From: Allochromatium humboldtianum
Lineage (GTDB): Bacteria; Pseudomonadota; Gammaproteobacteria; Chromatiales; Chromatiaceae
Length of the DNA: 64,000 nt
Assembly: GCF_013385175.1 (NCBI RefSeq)
Contig: NZ_JABZEO010000012.1
Span: 46,426 to 110,425, forward strand
Direction of reading: 5' to 3'
A program made the position numbers and the translations under genes. The notes beneath the pieces were generated by a model. The model saw only the letters and a program-made list of their open reading frames with translations, had not been told where the DNA came from and searched no databases. Positions 39,811 through 51,152 of the stretch are shown here, piece by piece (the stretch's first letter is position 1; each line of letters opens with the position of its first letter).

Positions 39811-41238
39811 TCAGAGCCCCTGCTCGATGAGTGCCGGCAGACGCGCCGCCAGACCGCCGATGTCGCCCGCGCCCGAGACGAGCAGGATATCGCCGTCGTT
39901 CAGGAGATTGGCCAGCAGCCCCGGAATCGCGTCGAGTCCCTGGGCGAAGATCGGATCCAGCTCGCCGCGCACCCGGATGGCTCGGCTCAGGGCGCGTCCG
40001 TCGGCGCCGGCGATCGGCGTCTCGCCTGCCGGATAGACTTCGCACAGCACCAGGGCGTCCGGGGTCGAGAGCACCTCGACGAAGTCCTCGAACTGTTCCT
40101 GGGTGCGGCTGTAGCGATGGGGCTGGAACACCAGCACCAGACGGCGTCCCGGCCAGCCCTCGCGCGCGGCGGCCAGGGTCGCGGCCAGCTCGCGCGGATG
40201 ATGACCATAGTCGTCGACCACCAGCACCTGACGTCCCTGCGGATCGACAACCTCGCGTGCCACGAAGCGCCGGCCCACGCCCTGGAAACCGGCTAGGGCG
40301 CGCACGATGGCCTCGTCCTCGACCCCCAGCTCCAGCGCGACGCTGATCGCGGCCAGCGCATTGAGCACGTTGTGGCGTCCAGGCAGGTTGAGCGTCACCG
40401 CCAGCGGGCGCTCGAATTCGGCGCCGTGCACCAGAAAGGAGGTCTGCATCCCGCTCTGCCGGATGTCGCTCGCACGCAGATCGGCCTCGGGCCGGGTGCC
40501 GTAGGTACGCACTGGACGCGGAATCTGCGGGATGAGTGCGCGCACCTCGTCGTCATCGATACAGAGCACCGCCAGCCCGTAGAAGGGCAGATGGTGCAGG
40601 AACTCCATGAAGGTCTGGCGCAGCCGGTCGAAATCGTTGCCATAGGTGCGCATGTGATCGGCGTCGATATTGGTGACGATCGACACCATCGGCTGGAGAT
40701 AGAGAAAGGACGCATCGCTCTCGTCGGCTTCGGCTACCAGATACTTGGTGCTCCCCAGACGCGCGTTGGCTCCGGCACTGTTCAGCCGTCCGCCGATGAC
40801 GAAGGTCGGATCCAGCCCACCTTCGGCCAGGATGCTGGCCACCAGACTGGTGGTCGTCGTCTTGCCGTGGGTGCCGGCGACCGCCACACCGTAATAAAAG
40901 CGCATCAACTCGGCGAGCATCTCGGCACGGCGCACGATCGGAATCCGTAGCTCGCGCGCCTGCTGGATCTCGGGGTTGGTCTCGTCGATGGCGGTCGAGA
41001 CCACCACGGCATCGGCCTCGCTCACCTGCTCGGCACGATGGCCGATGAAGACCTCGATGCCCAGATCGCGCAGACGGTGCGTCACCTCGCTGTCGCGCAG
41101 GTCGGAGCCGGCGACCTCGTAACCGAGATTGGCCATGAGCTCGGCGATACCGCTCATGCCGGACCCGCCGATGCCGATGAAATGCAGACGCCGCACCCGC
41201 CCCATGTTGGCCGCTGTGTGCTGGAGATGGGGACTCAT
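39811..41238 (-). CDS. murC: UDP-N-acetylmuramate--L-alanine ligase
   Basis: A 475-residue Mur ligase that adds L-Ala to UDP-MurNAc. It has [16 protein letters not shown] at the N-terminus, the ATP-binding [11 protein letters not shown] and [16 protein letters not shown]. Its ATG overlaps the murG stop by four bases. An ATG 11 codons downstream ([11 protein letters not shown]) is an alternative start. Confidence 0.97.
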   Translation of the reverse strand: MSPHLQHTAANMGRVRRLHFIGIGGSGMSGIAELMANLGYEVAGSDLRDSEVTHRLRDLGIEVFIGHRAEQVSEADAVVVSTAIDETNPEIQQARELRIPIVRRAEMLAELMRFYYGVAVAGTHGKTTTTSLVASILAEGGLDPTFVIGGRLNSAGANARLGSTKYLVAEADESDASFLYLQPMVSIVTNIDADHMRTYGNDFDRLRQTFMEFLHHLPFYGLAVLCIDDDEVRALIPQIPRPVRTYGTRPEADLRASDIRQSGMQTSFLVHGAEFERPLAVTLNLPGRHNVLNALAAISVALELGVEDEAIVRALAGFQGVGRRFVAREVVDPQGRQVLVVDDYGHHPRELAATLAAAREGWPGRRLVLVFQPHRYSRTQEQFEDFVEVLSTPDALVLCEVYPAGETPIAGADGRALSRAIRVRGELDPIFAQGLDAIPGLLANLLNDGDILLVSGAGDIGGLAARLPALIEQGL

Positions 41239-42326
41239 GAAGGCGTTCCTCGAACGGAGAGTTCCAGACAGACGCGGGCGATGTGGTCGGTCGCCTCGGG
41301 CTGGGCGCGACGTCGCGCGGCCTCGGCCATCGCCAGCAGCCGGGCGCGATCGGCGAACAGTTCGCTCAGAATATCGGCCAAACCGACCGCCGTCAGGTCG
41401 CGCTGTATGATCAGATGCGCCGCGCCGGCCTCGGACAGGTAACGGGCGTTGCCGACCTGATGATCGTCGACCGCGAATGGATAGGGCACCAGGATCGAGC
41501 CGACACCAGCGGCGGCCAGCTCCGAGACCGTCAAAGCGCCGGAACGACAGACGACCAGATCGGCCCAGGCATAGGCTTCGGCCATGTCGCGCACGAAGGC
41601 GACGACCTCGGCCTCGACGCCGGCGTCACGGTAAGCGTTGCGGGCCAGTTCGAGCGTGCGCTCACCGGCCTGATGGCGCACCAGCGGGCGTTGATCGATC
41701 GGCAGCCGGGCGAGCGCCTGGGGTACTGTCTCGTTGAGCGCCTGAGCACCCAGTGAACCGCCGACCACCAGCAGCCGCACCGGACCCGAACGATCGGCCA
41801 GCCGTTCAGCGGGCGCGGGCAGATCCAGGATCGCCTGACGCACCGGATTGCCGGTCACGATGGCCCGACGCGCGGGCGGAAAGCTGCCCGGAAAGGCCTC
41901 GAACACCTGGGTAGCGACCCGCGCCAGCCACTGATTGGTCAGTCCGGGCACGAAGTTCTGTTCATGGATGACCAGCGGAATCCCGAGCGCGCGCGCCGCC
42001 AGTCCTCCGGGACCGGAGACGAAGCCGCCCATGCCGAGCACGACCGTCGGCCGGCGTCGGCGCAGGATGGCGCGCGCCTGACCGAAGGCGCTCGCCAGCC
42101 GGAAAGGCGCCTTGAGCCACTGAAGCCCGCCCTTGCCGCGCACGCCCTCGATCGAAACCCATTCCATCTCGAACCCATGCTCGGGCACCAGACGCGATTC
42201 CATGCCGGCCTGGGTGCCGATCCAGAACACCTCGGCCCCCTGCCCGCGCAGATACTCGGCGACGGCAAGCGCTGGAAAGACATGACCGCCGGTGCCCCCG
42301 GCCATGACGGCTAGGCGCGCGACCAT
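41235..42326 (-). CDS. murG: lipid II synthase (MurG N-acetylglucosaminyltransferase)
   Basis: A 363-residue GT28 enzyme on the inner face of the membrane that adds GlcNAc to lipid I. It has [18 protein letters not shown] near the start, [14 protein letters not shown] and the C-terminal [15 protein letters not shown]. It overlaps the ftsW end by 16 bases; the longer open frame upstream is antisense-like noise within ftsW. Confidence 0.96.
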   Translation of the reverse strand: MVARLAVMAGGTGGHVFPALAVAEYLRGQGAEVFWIGTQAGMESRLVPEHGFEMEWVSIEGVRGKGGLQWLKAPFRLASAFGQARAILRRRRPTVVLGMGGFVSGPGGLAARALGIPLVIHEQNFVPGLTNQWLARVATQVFEAFPGSFPPARRAIVTGNPVRQAILDLPAPAERLADRSGPVRLLVVGGSLGAQALNETVPQALARLPIDQRPLVRHQAGERTLELARNAYRDAGVEAEVVAFVRDMAEAYAWADLVVCRSGALTVSELAAAGVGSILVPYPFAVDDHQVGNARYLSEAGAAHLIIQRDLTAVGLADILSELFADRARLLAMAEAARRRAQPEATDHIARVCLELSVRGTPS

Positions 42327-43510
42327 GACGGATCTCGCTTGAATTTGGATTCGGACTCCGCGCGCCTCAGCATGACATCGATCCGCAGCAGGATGGCGAT
42401 CGCCATACAGCCGACCATCAGACTGTTGCTCCCATAGCTCATGAAGGGCAGGGTCAGCCCCTTGGTGGGCAGGATGCCGACATTGACCCCGAGATTGACG
42501 AAGGACTGGAGCCCGATCCAGAGACCGATCCCCTGCGCCACATAGGCCTCGAAAGGACGCTTGAGCGCCTCGGCCCGCACGCCGATCGATATCGCGCGCC
42601 AGGTCAGGAAGACGAAGGCCGCGATCAGCACCAGCATCCCGACCAGACCCAGTTCCTCGCCGATCACCGAAGCCAGGAAGTCGGTATGCGCCTCGGGCAG
42701 GAAATACTGCTTCTGGATGCCATTGCCCAGGCCGACGCCGAACCACTCGCCACGCCCGAAGGCGATGAGCGCCTGACTGAGCTGATAGCCCGAATTGAAC
42801 GGATCTTCCCAGGGATTGAGAAAGGAGATGACCCGCGCCAGACGATAGGGCGACAGGATCACCAGCGTCACCAGTCCGGCACCAAGGATCGCGAACAGAA
42901 AGATGAAGGGCATGAGGCTCGCGCCGCCGAGAAACAGCATCCCCATCACGGTCGCCAGCATCACCGCCATGGTGCCGAAATCGGGCTGCATCAGGATCAG
43001 CAGCGCCGCCGCGCCGATCAAAACCAACGGACGGATGAACCCCGAGATCTGATTGACCACCTTGTCGGCATGGCGCACCAGATAGCCGGCGACATAGACG
43101 ATCGCGAACAGCTTGACGAATTCGGACGGCTGCACATTGAGCGGCCCGAGCGGGATCCAGCGCGTGGCGCCATTGACGGTACGACCGATGCCGGGGATGA
43201 GCACCAGGATCAGCACCAGCGCACTGGCGAGAAAGAGCCAGACGCCATGACGCTCCCACCAATGGGGCGGGACGTTATAGGCCATGAGTCCCAGCATCAG
43301 CGCCAGTCCGAGTGCGATGGCATGCCGGATCGAGTAATGGAAGGGATTCTGACAGCAGGCTTCGGCAATCGACATCGAGGCCGATGTGACCATCACCCAG
43401 CCGAAGGTCAGCAGACCGATCGCGCACAGGAGCAGAGGATAGTCCAGCGTCTGGGTCTGGCGCACGCGCGGCGTCCTGGACAGAGGTTTCGAGGGCGCAG
43501 CGGCGGTCAT
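42311..43510 (-). CDS. ftsW: septal peptidoglycan polymerase FtsW
   Basis: A 399-residue SEDS-family membrane protein with about ten membrane segments. It works with FtsI to polymerise septal glycan. Family residues are visible in RWIPLGPLNVQPSEFVKL and PEAHTDFLASVIGEELG. The start overlaps the murD stop (ATGA). Confidence 0.96.
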   Translation of the reverse strand: MTAAAPSKPLSRTPRVRQTQTLDYPLLLCAIGLLTFGWVMVTSASMSIAEACCQNPFHYSIRHAIALGLALMLGLMAYNVPPHWWERHGVWLFLASALVLILVLIPGIGRTVNGATRWIPLGPLNVQPSEFVKLFAIVYVAGYLVRHADKVVNQISGFIRPLVLIGAAALLILMQPDFGTMAVMLATVMGMLFLGGASLMPFIFLFAILGAGLVTLVILSPYRLARVISFLNPWEDPFNSGYQLSQALIAFGRGEWFGVGLGNGIQKQYFLPEAHTDFLASVIGEELGLVGMLVLIAAFVFLTWRAISIGVRAEALKRPFEAYVAQGIGLWIGLQSFVNLGVNVGILPTKGLTLPFMSYGSNSLMVGCMAIAILLRIDVMLRRAESESKFKRDPSWSRA

Positions 43511-44892
43511 TCGGGCAGCCTCCGCACGGCCTCGGCGAAGACCCGGCCGCGATGCTCGTAGTTGTCGAACATGTCGAAACTGGCGCAGGCCGGCGAGAGC
43601 AGGACGCAGTCGCCCGGCTCGATGCGCTCGGCGGCCAGGGTGACGGCCTCGTCCATATCGGTAGCTCGGACCAGGGGAACCGTGCCGTCCAGCGCCGACG
43701 CGATCAGCGGGGCGTCGCGTCCGATCAGCACCACAGCGCGCGCGGCGCGTTCGACGGCGGTGCGTAGCGGCGTGAAATCGGCGCCCTTGCCCTCACCGCC
43801 GGCGATCAGGACCACACGGCCGGCGCCGTCCTCCGGGATCAGCCCCTCCAGAGCTGCGATGGTCGCGCCCGGATTGGTGCCCTTGGAATCGTCGTACCAG
43901 CGCGCACCGGCGCGTTCGGCGACGAACTCGCTGCGATGCGGCAGACCTGGAAAGATCCGCAGTGCTTCACAGGCGCCGGCCATGGTGATGCCGCTCGCCT
44001 GCGCAAGCGCCAGAGCGGCGAGCGCATTGGCCAGATTGTGCCGGCCTGGAATGCGTATCTCCGCCGTCGGCAGGATCGGCTCCTCGCCCCGGCAGATCCA
44101 GGGTCGACCGTCGAGCACGCGCACCCCGAAGTCCGAGCCTTCGGGCACGCCGAGCGTGAAACCGATCTCGCGCTCGGGAGCGCGCGGCATGGCGGCCACG
44201 ATCGGATCGTCGCGATTGACGACGGCGATCCGCGCCCCCTGATAGATCCGCGCCTTGGTCCGGGCATAGTCGTCGAGACCGGCATAGCGGTCGAGATGAT
44301 CGGCCGAGACATTGAGCACCACGGCGGCATCGGCGCGCAGGCTCGGCACCGTCTCCAACTGGAAGCTGGAGAGTTCGATCACATAGCGTTCAATGTCCGG
44401 CGCCAGCAGATCGAGCACCGGCTCGCCGAGATTGCCGCCGACCGCCACCCGCTGTCCGGCCAGACGCGCCATGAGTGCGACCAGGGTCGTCACGGTGCTC
44501 TTGCCGTTGGAGCCGGTGATGGCGCACAGGGGCGCTTGGATCTCGCGCGCGAAGAGTTCGATGTCGCCGACCGCCGGCACGCCGCGCGCAATCGCCTGCC
44601 GGATCAGCGGCTCGGCGAGCGGCACGCCGGGGCTGACCACGAGTTCGGTGGCCGCCGCGAACACGTCCGGGTCGAAGCCGCCGACGAAGACCGCGACCTC
44701 GGGCAGCTCAGACTGGAGCACGTCCAGACCGGGCGGCCGTTCGCGGCTGTCGGTCACGGCCACACGCACGCCGCGCGCGCTCAGATGGCGCGCGCAGGAC
44801 AGCCCCGTCTTGCCCAGACCCACGACCAGGGTCTTGGACTCCGGAGAGCGAGAGCGGTCGGTGGCTGTGGAAGGAGACGTCATGGCGTTCAC
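43507..44892 (-). CDS. murD: UDP-N-acetylmuramoylalanine--D-glutamate ligase
   Basis: A 461-residue Mur ligase that adds D-Glu. It has [18 protein letters not shown]-binding [12 protein letters not shown] and [21 protein letters not shown] at 44892 overlaps the mraY stop (GTGA) and is the likely start; the ATG three codons on (44883) is possible. Confidence 0.96.
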   Translation of the reverse strand: MNAMTSPSTATDRSRSPESKTLVVGLGKTGLSCARHLSARGVRVAVTDSRERPPGLDVLQSELPEVAVFVGGFDPDVFAAATELVVSPGVPLAEPLIRQAIARGVPAVGDIELFAREIQAPLCAITGSNGKSTVTTLVALMARLAGQRVAVGGNLGEPVLDLLAPDIERYVIELSSFQLETVPSLRADAAVVLNVSADHLDRYAGLDDYARTKARIYQGARIAVVNRDDPIVAAMPRAPEREIGFTLGVPEGSDFGVRVLDGRPWICRGEEPILPTAEIRIPGRHNLANALAALALAQASGITMAGACEALRIFPGLPHRSEFVAERAGARWYDDSKGTNPGATIAALEGLIPEDGAGRVVLIAGGEGKGADFTPLRTAVERAARAVVLIGRDAPLIASALDGTVPLVRATDMDEAVTLAAERIEPGDCVLLSPACASFDMFDNYEHRGRVFAEAVRRLPE

Positions 44893-45971
44893 CGGATCTT
44901 CAGGCTCGCCAGACCGATCAGCACCAGCACCACGGTCATGATCCAGAAGCGGACGATGACGCGCGGCTCGGGCCAGCCCTGCAACTCGAAATGATGGTGC
45001 AGCGGCGCCATGCGGAAGATGCGCTTGCCGGTGAGCTTGAAGGACATCACCTGGAGCATCACCGAGATGGTCTCGGCGACGAAGACGCCGCCCATGATGA
45101 AGAGCACCAGTTCCTGACGCGCGGCGACCGCGACCACGCCGAGCGCCGCGCCGAGCGCCAACGCGCCCACGTCGCCCATGAAGACCTGCGCCGGATAGGC
45201 GTTGAACCACAGGAACCCGAGTCCCGCCCCGACCAGGGCGGAACAGAAGATCACCAGCTCACCGACCTCGGGCAGATAGGGGATGAGCAGATAGTTGGCG
45301 ATCTGGGCGTGACCGGCGGCATAGACGAAGATGGTCAGGGCGCCGGCGACCAGCACGGTCGGCATGATCGCCAGCCCGTCGAGTCCGTCGGTGAGATTGA
45401 CCGCATTGCTGGAGCCGACGATGACGAAATAGGTCAGAAGGATGAACCAGGGGCCGAGCTGAATGCTCAGGTTTTTGGCATAGGGAATCAGTAGCGCCGT
45501 CTCAGCCGGAGAGTTCGCGGTCACATAGAGCGCCACGGCGGCGGCGAACCCGAAGACCGTCTGCCAAAAATACTTCCAGCGCGCGATCAGACCGCGCGGG
45601 TCGCGCTTGACCAGCTTCTTGTAGTCATCGACCAGCCCCACGAGTCCGAAGGCCATGGTCGTCAGCAGCACGATCCAGACATAGCGGTTCTCCAGATCCG
45701 ACCACAGCAGCGTCGCGATGCCTACGGCCACCAGGATCAGGGCGCCGCCCATGGTCGGGGTGCCGGACTTGGACAGATGGCTCTGAGGGCCGTCGTCGCG
45801 CACGGTCTGGCCGATCTTGTAGGCGCGCAGACGGCGGATCATCGGCCGCCCGACCAAGAGCGCGATGGCCAGCGCCGTCAGCACGCCGAGGATGGCGCGC
45901 AACGTCAGATAGCGAAACACCGAGAACCCCTTGTGGTACTCGGTGAGCCAGTCGGTCAGATACAGCAACAT
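44889..45971 (-). CDS. mraY: phospho-MurNAc-pentapeptide transferase
   Basis: A 360-residue polytopic membrane enzyme that makes lipid I; the length is typical of the family. It has [13 protein letters not shown], the catalytic [13 protein letters not shown] and [14 protein letters not shown]. The start MLLYLTDWL lies one base after the murF stop. Confidence 0.97.
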   Translation of the reverse strand: MLLYLTDWLTEYHKGFSVFRYLTLRAILGVLTALAIALLVGRPMIRRLRAYKIGQTVRDDGPQSHLSKSGTPTMGGALILVAVGIATLLWSDLENRYVWIVLLTTMAFGLVGLVDDYKKLVKRDPRGLIARWKYFWQTVFGFAAAVALYVTANSPAETALLIPYAKNLSIQLGPWFILLTYFVIVGSSNAVNLTDGLDGLAIMPTVLVAGALTIFVYAAGHAQIANYLLIPYLPEVGELVIFCSALVGAGLGFLWFNAYPAQVFMGDVGALALGAALGVVAVAARQELVLFIMGGVFVAETISVMLQVMSFKLTGKRIFRMAPLHHHFELQGWPEPRVIVRFWIMTVVLVLIGLASLKIR

Positions 45972-45972
45972 C

Positions 45973-47331
45973 TTAAAGAATGTCCTCGGCGCACAGCGCC
46001 TCAACGATGCGTTCCATCCGGGCCAGACGCGAGCCCTTCACCAGGACGCGGTCGCCGGGTTTCAAGTCGGCCTTGAGCCGGTTCAGGAGTGCGTCCTGAG
46101 CGGCGAAATGCTCGGCGCCCGATCCGAAGGCGCGGCTCGCCTCGGCGCTCAGGGCGCCGACCGTGAGCAGATGGTCGAGTCCGGCTTCGCGCGCCTGTTC
46201 GCCGATCTCGGCATGAAGCCTTGCCGCGTCCGGCCCCAGCTCGCCCAGATCGCCGAGTATCAACCAACGTCGTCCGTCGAGTCCGGCCAGCACCGCGATG
46301 GCGGCGGCGATCGAATCCGGGTTGGCGTTGTAGCTGTCGTCGATGACGCCGACGCCGTGACAGAGGCGGGGATAGAGCCGGCCCTTGACCGGGGTCAGGG
46401 TCGCCAGACCTGCGGCGATGGCCGTGCGGTCGAGACCGAGCGCCAAGGCACCCGCCGCCGCCGCCAGTGCATTGCGGACGTTGTGCTCGCCGGCCAGGGA
46501 CAGCGCGAGCGGCCAGTCCTCGCCGGCGACGCGCGCCATGAAGGTCGTGCGAAAGCCGGCATCACCCCACTCGACCCGGATCGATTCGGTGCTCGCGGTC
46601 AGATCGGCGGCGCCGTCCAGGGCGAAGGTCAGCATCCGCCGCCCCTCGGCCAGTTCGCGCCACAGCCCCAGATAGGGCGAATCGCCGCTGACGACGAAGA
46701 CGCCGTCCTCCGGCAAACCGCGCGCGATCTCGCCCTTGGCGCGCGCCACGCCATCGACGCTGCCGAAGCCTTCCAGATGCGCGCGCCCGGCATTGGTGAT
46801 CAGCGCCACCTCGGGATGCGCGATCTCGGTCATGTAGCCGATCTCGCCGTGATGGTTCGCCCCCATCTCCAGCACCAGGAAATCCTCGTCGCGCGCACTC
46901 AGCAGCGTCAGCGGCATACCGATGTCGTTGTTGAGATTGCCGCGCGTGGCCCGCACCCGCCCGGCCTGAGCCAGGATGGCGGCGACCATCTCCTTGACCG
47001 TAGTCTTGCCGTTGCTGCCGGTGATAGCGATCACCCGACCGGGGAAACGATCGCGCCAGACCGCCGCCAGCCGTCCCAGACCGAGCCGGGTGTCGTCGAC
47101 CACCCACTGCGGCAGATCGAGCGGCAACGGCTGATCGACCATGGCGGCGACAGCCCCGGATGCCTGGGCCGCCGCGACGTATTCGTGCCCGTCGAAACGC
47201 TCGCCGCGCAGGGCGACGAAGAGTTGCCCTGTGCAGTCGGCGCGCGAGTCGGTGCCGACCGAGGAAAAGGCGACATCAGCGCCGTGCAGCACGCCGCCCG
47301 CGCGGGCGATAGCCTGAGCCAGTGTCCACAT
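45973..47331 (-). CDS. murF: UDP-MurNAc-tripeptide--D-Ala-D-Ala ligase
   Basis: A 452-residue Mur ligase that adds D-Ala-D-Ala to the tripeptide precursor. It shows [21 protein letters not shown]-binding [12 protein letters not shown] and [11 protein letters not shown]. Its ATG overlaps the stop of a 20-codon mini-ORF (TGATG). murE, which should precede it, is missing. Confidence 0.97.
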   Translation of the reverse strand: MWTLAQAIARAGGVLHGADVAFSSVGTDSRADCTGQLFVALRGERFDGHEYVAAAQASGAVAAMVDQPLPLDLPQWVVDDTRLGLGRLAAVWRDRFPGRVIAITGSNGKTTVKEMVAAILAQAGRVRATRGNLNNDIGMPLTLLSARDEDFLVLEMGANHHGEIGYMTEIAHPEVALITNAGRAHLEGFGSVDGVARAKGEIARGLPEDGVFVVSGDSPYLGLWRELAEGRRMLTFALDGAADLTASTESIRVEWGDAGFRTTFMARVAGEDWPLALSLAGEHNVRNALAAAAGALALGLDRTAIAAGLATLTPVKGRLYPRLCHGVGVIDDSYNANPDSIAAAIAVLAGLDGRRWLILGDLGELGPDAARLHAEIGEQAREAGLDHLLTVGALSAEASRAFGSGAEHFAAQDALLNRLKADLKPGDRVLVKGSRLARMERIVEALCAEDIL

Positions 47332-47393
47332 CAGCGCCGACCCTCCGTGCTCTCAGGTTCCGATACCGGATCGAACGTCAGCCGTATGCTCAT
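47331..47393 (-). CDS. 20-codon mini-ORF at the murE position
   Basis: The frame opens with an ATG overlapping the ftsI stop (ATGA) and closes with a TGA overlapping the murF ATG (TGATG). It encodes MSIRLTFDPV followed by an acidic-basic tail (SEPESTEGRR). In most dcw clusters murE lies exactly here with such overlaps. It could be the scar of an in-frame murE deletion or a translational bridge. No function is claimed for the peptide. Confidence 0.45.
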   Translation of the reverse strand: MSIRLTFDPVSEPESTEGRR

Positions 47394-49171
47394 GGCGCCG
47401 TCCCCTGCAAGTGTTGCGCGAGCATCATCGACGGCTCGGGATCATCGGGCGGAACATTGAACAGCCGTAGTGCGCCCTCCATCACCTTCTGGAAGATGGG
47501 CGCCGCCACCACACCGCCGTAATAAGCCCCGGCGCCCGGCTCATCGATCATGACCACCATGACGAAACGCGGCTGACGCGCCGGCACGAATCCGGCGAAG
47601 ACCGACTGATAGCGATTGCTCGAATAACCGGCCTTGCCCGCTGATTTCTTGGCCGTTCCGGTCTTGCCGGCGGCGCGATAGCCGGCAATGATCGCCTGCT
47701 TGGCCGTGCCCTGTTCGGAGACCACGGTCTCCATCATGGCGCGCAGTCGCCGGGTTGTGTCCTGGCTCAGGATACGCACGGCCTCGGGCGCCGCCGCCGC
47801 TTGCATGAGCGGATCACGCTTGAAGAGCGTCACGGGCCGCTTCACGCCATCGCTGGCCAGCACCAGATAGGCCTGAGCCAGTTGCAGCGGAGTGACCGAG
47901 AGACCATAGCCGAAAGAATGCGTGGCATGCTCGAAGGGCCGCCAGGTCGAGTGATGCCTGAGCAGACCGCGACTCTCGCCCGGAAAGCCGACGCCGGTCG
48001 GATGGCCGAATCCGAGCCGGTCGTAGAGGCTCCAGAGATCGCCGTAACTCATCTTCTGCGCGATCTTCACCGAGCCGACGTTGCTCGACTTGGTGATGAT
48101 GCCGGTGACATCGAGCGTGCCATAGTTGTGGACGTCGCGCACGACGTTACGGCCGATACTGTAGGGTGCGGTCGAGAAACGGCTCGCCGGACTGATGACC
48201 TGCTTTTCGAGCGCGGCAGCGACCACGAACGGCTTGAGCGTCGATCCCGGCTCCATGACATCGGTGACAGTGCGATTACGCCGCCGCTCACTGCCGCCGC
48301 TGCGATCGCTGTTGGGGTTGAAGCTCGGCTGATTGACCATCGCCAGGACTTCGCCCGTGGCCGCGTCGAGCACCACCAGACTACCGCCCTTGGCCTTGTG
48401 CTCGGTCACAGCGGCCTTGAGCTCACGATAGGCCAGATATTGCAGGCGACGATCCAGAGTCAGCGCCAGATCGCGTCCCGGATGCGGCGGGCTGACCTGC
48501 TCGACCTGCTGCACGGTGCGCTTGCGCCCGTCGCGAATGACGCGCTGCAACCCCGGCTCGGCCTTGAGCACCCGGTCATAGGCCAGCTCGATGCCTTCCT
48601 GGCCGCGATCCTCGATGTTGGTGAAGCCGATGACGTGGGCGAAGACCTCGGCGCCCGGATAGAAGCGGCGATACTCGCTCTCGAAGTCGAGTCCGGTGAT
48701 CTTGTGGCGGGCGATGGCCTCGCGCACGGCGCGCGCTTCCTCGAAGGTCACGCGGCGCTTGACGTAGAGAAACCCCTTGTCGCGGTTGGACTCGATACGG
48801 TCGCGCAGAAAGGCCGCATCCATGCCGAGCGCCTGGGCGATCGCGGGAATCTTGTCGAGATGGTCGATCAGCTTGCGCGGCTCGGCCCACACCGTCTCGA
48901 CCGGCGTGCTCACGGCCAGCGGCTCGCCGTTGCGATCCGTGATCATGCCGCGCCGGGCCGGAATGACGGCATCGCGCAGATAGCGCGCTTCGCCCTCGCG
49001 TTGCAGGAACTCGGTCTGAATGACCTGACGATAGAAGACCCCGGACGTCAGGACGACGAAGGCCAGCGACAGACCCGACATCAGGAGCCGGCGGCGCAGG
49101 ACCAAATTGGGCGCCCGGCGCGGTTTGAGCGGCGGCAGGGGTTTGCGAGCGCGACGACTAGGGTTGGGCAT
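47390..49171 (-). CDS. ftsI: septal transpeptidase FtsI (PBP3)
   Basis: A 593-residue class B penicillin-binding protein that cross-links septal peptidoglycan with FtsW. It has one N-terminal membrane segment (residues 30-47) and a pedestal domain. The transpeptidase has the SxxK motif in EPGSTLKPFVVA, SSN in KSSNVGSVK and KTGT in AAGKTGTAKKS. It overlaps ftsL by 14 bases. Confidence 0.97.
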   Translation of the reverse strand: MPNPSRRARKPLPPLKPRRAPNLVLRRRLLMSGLSLAFVVLTSGVFYRQVIQTEFLQREGEARYLRDAVIPARRGMITDRNGEPLAVSTPVETVWAEPRKLIDHLDKIPAIAQALGMDAAFLRDRIESNRDKGFLYVKRRVTFEEARAVREAIARHKITGLDFESEYRRFYPGAEVFAHVIGFTNIEDRGQEGIELAYDRVLKAEPGLQRVIRDGRKRTVQQVEQVSPPHPGRDLALTLDRRLQYLAYRELKAAVTEHKAKGGSLVVLDAATGEVLAMVNQPSFNPNSDRSGGSERRRNRTVTDVMEPGSTLKPFVVAAALEKQVISPASRFSTAPYSIGRNVVRDVHNYGTLDVTGIITKSSNVGSVKIAQKMSYGDLWSLYDRLGFGHPTGVGFPGESRGLLRHHSTWRPFEHATHSFGYGLSVTPLQLAQAYLVLASDGVKRPVTLFKRDPLMQAAAAPEAVRILSQDTTRRLRAMMETVVSEQGTAKQAIIAGYRAAGKTGTAKKSAGKAGYSSNRYQSVFAGFVPARQPRFVMVVMIDEPGAGAYYGGVVAAPIFQKVMEGALRLFNVPPDDPEPSMMLAQHLQGTAP

Positions 49172-49448
49172 GAACGCGCTCCTCGATCAAGAGTACGTCG
49201 CCGGCCCGAGGGGCGAACATACCCAGTTCACGACGTGCCTTGCGTTCGACCAGCACATGGGTCGAGAGCGCGGCCTCTTCGAGACGCAGACGGTTCCATT
49301 CGACATCGATCGCGTCGCGCTGGGCGCGCAGATCCTGGAGATGCGCGAACTGGGTGCGTGTCTGATATTTGGTGTGCACGACGGCCATCGCCGTCAGGAT
49401 GACGGCGAGTATGAATCCGGCGACCGTGACGAAGCGAGCGCGCGTCAT
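49158..49448 (-). CDS. ftsL: cell division protein FtsL
   Basis: A 96-residue bitopic divisome protein. A membrane helix (residues 8-24, [16 protein letters not shown]) is followed by a periplasmic coiled coil rich in Leu, Gln and Arg. Sequence conservation in FtsL is low, and position between rsmH and ftsI supports the call. It starts inside the rsmH stop (ATGA). Confidence 0.9.
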   Translation of the reverse strand: MTRARFVTVAGFILAVILTAMAVVHTKYQTRTQFAHLQDLRAQRDAIDVEWNRLRLEEAALSTHVLVERKARRELGMFAPRAGDVLLIEERVHAQP

Positions 49449-50455
49449 GGCAGACGCTCCGCCACACGCAGGGTGGCGCTGCGTGCTCTCGGGTTGTGCG
49501 CTTCCTCATCCGCCGAGGGACGCACCGATTTGCCGACGGGACGCAGACGCCCCTGGACCTCGACGGCGCGTGCCGGAACGCCCTTGGGCAGTTCCGGTCC
49601 CCTGGATTCACGGCGGATGAAGCGCTTGACCAGACGGTCTTCGAGCGAATGGAAGCTGATGACCGCCAGCCGTCCGCCGACCGCCAGCCGATCGCAGACC
49701 TGATCGAGACAGCGACGCAGGGCTTCCAGCTCGCCGTTGACCTGGATGCGCACGGCCTGGAAGGTGCGGGTGGCCGGATGCTTGCCCGGTTCACGTTTGG
49801 GCACGGCGCGTGCGACCAGTTCGGCCAGTTGGGCCGTCGTGCGGAGCGGGGTCTGGGCGCGGGTCTCGACGATGGCGCGCGCGATGCGGTTGGCGAAGCG
49901 TTCCTCGCCGAACTCGCGCAGTACGGTCGCGATCTCACCCTGTTCGGCACGCGCGAGCCATTGTGCCGCCGACTCGCCGCTATCGGGGTCCATGCGCATG
50001 TCCAGCGGGCCGTCGGCCATGAAGCTGAAGCCGCGTTCGGGGGTGTCCAGTTGCGGTGAGGAGACGCCGAGATCGAGCAGCACACCATTCAGGCGTGCAT
50101 CGATCCCGGCCTCATCGAGCAGACGCCCGATGTCGGCGAAGGAACCGCGATGGATGGAGAAGCGTCCGTCCTCGGCCGCGAGCGCCCGGCCAACGGCCAC
50201 CGCCTCGGGATCACGATCGAAGCCGAGCAGACGCCCGGCCGCGCCCAAACGCGCGAGGATGGCGCGACTGTGCCCACCTCGTCCAAAGGTGCCATCGACA
50301 TAGATTCCGTCCGATTGCACCAGCAAGGCGGACACGCTTTCCTCCAGCAATACGGGTTTGTGCGACAACGGATGATTCTCTGAACGGCGTTTGCCGTGGG
50401 ACGCGCCCCGGATCAAGCGCGGCGAACGTGCGTCCTGACTGCAAGGTGACATCAT
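49445..50455 (-). CDS. rsmH: 16S rRNA (cytosine1402-N4)-methyltransferase
   Basis: A 336-residue SAM-dependent methyltransferase (MraW). It has [13 protein letters not shown], the SAM motif [28 protein letters not shown] and [15 protein letters not shown]. The family usually starts only a few residues before HKPVLLEE, so the first 30 residues from ATG 50455 are unusual and a later non-ATG start is possible. It opens the dcw cluster. Confidence 0.95.
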   Translation of the reverse strand: MMSPCSQDARSPRLIRGASHGKRRSENHPLSHKPVLLEESVSALLVQSDGIYVDGTFGRGGHSRAILARLGAAGRLLGFDRDPEAVAVGRALAAEDGRFSIHRGSFADIGRLLDEAGIDARLNGVLLDLGVSSPQLDTPERGFSFMADGPLDMRMDPDSGESAAQWLARAEQGEIATVLREFGEERFANRIARAIVETRAQTPLRTTAQLAELVARAVPKREPGKHPATRTFQAVRIQVNGELEALRRCLDQVCDRLAVGGRLAVISFHSLEDRLVKRFIRRESRGPELPKGVPARAVEVQGRLRPVGKSVRPSADEEAHNPRARSATLRVAERLP

Positions 50456-50496
50456 GGTGAATCATCCCTGTTCATCATGTTTTTATTCCAGACTCA

Positions 50497-50525
50497 TGTT
50501 AGAGAGGCTCCGGATCAACGTCAAG
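50497..50525 (-). promoter_or_regulatory. sigma-70-type promoter of the dcw cluster
   Basis: On the minus strand TTGACG (50520-50525), 17 bases, then TAACAT (50497-50502). The start near 50490 is about 35 bases before the rsmH ATG. No mraZ gene and no obvious mraZ-type repeat box is present here. Confidence 0.55.
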
Positions 50526-50673
50526 AAATCCTTGGCCTTTGTTCTTCAGAGTCAGCGACTTACGGCATGAACCTGAGACGGGTCGAGAACAAGTGAAAAA
50601 TGCTATCGATTCAGGATCATGAGCTCATGAATTCATAAAAGACATGAGCAATCGGCTGCAAGTCGATGAGACA

Positions 50674-50695
50674 TCAGGGTGTTCGAGCACCCTGA
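50674..50695. terminator. hairpin after rnpB
   Basis: A perfect 8-base stem, TCAGGGTG with CACCCTGA around a six-base loop, 45 bases past the 3' end of rnpB. There is no T-run, so it may be a processing or partial termination signal. Confidence 0.4.
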
Positions 50696-50740
50696 AGCGA
50701 ACGACGGGAAGGGGGTTGGAGAAGGAGAATTGGGGCTAAG

Positions 50741-51106
50741 GAGTCGGCCGATAAGCCGGGTTCTGTCGAGGACAGTCATTCATCTGGGACGCGCGTCACC
50801 GCGCGCCTCGTGCGACCTACCCGGGAACACGCGCGGGCCGCGCGCCGCCGCTCAAGGCGGCTCGTTCCTCTATTTGGTCTTGCTCCGGGTGGGGTTTACC
50901 CTGCCACTGATGTTGCCACCAGCGCGGTGCGCTCTTACCGCACCTTTTCACCCTTACCGGCGCGAGCGAACCCGAACCGGCGGTATCTTTTCTGCGGCAC
51001 TTTCCGTGGACTCACATCCCCCAGGCGTTACCTGGCACCCTGCCCGATGGAGCCCGGACTTTCCTCCCCTTCCGAACGGAAGGAGCGACTGTCTGACCAA
51101 CTCCTC
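50741..51106 (-). ncRNA. rnpB: RNase P RNA (class A)
   Basis: The catalytic RNA of RNase P, which matures tRNA 5' ends. On the minus strand the 5' part reads GAGGAGTTGGTCAGACAGTCGC and is followed by GAGGAAAGTCCGGGCTCC (the conserved CRI region). The 3' end carries ACAGAACCCGGCTTATCGGC. The ends are estimated by analogy with E. coli. Its place between rsmI and the dcw cluster is usual for gammaproteobacteria. Confidence 0.93.
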
Positions 51107-51152
51107 AGCGGCGACATCCTAACAAATCCGACCAATGCCTGTCGCGCGTCGT

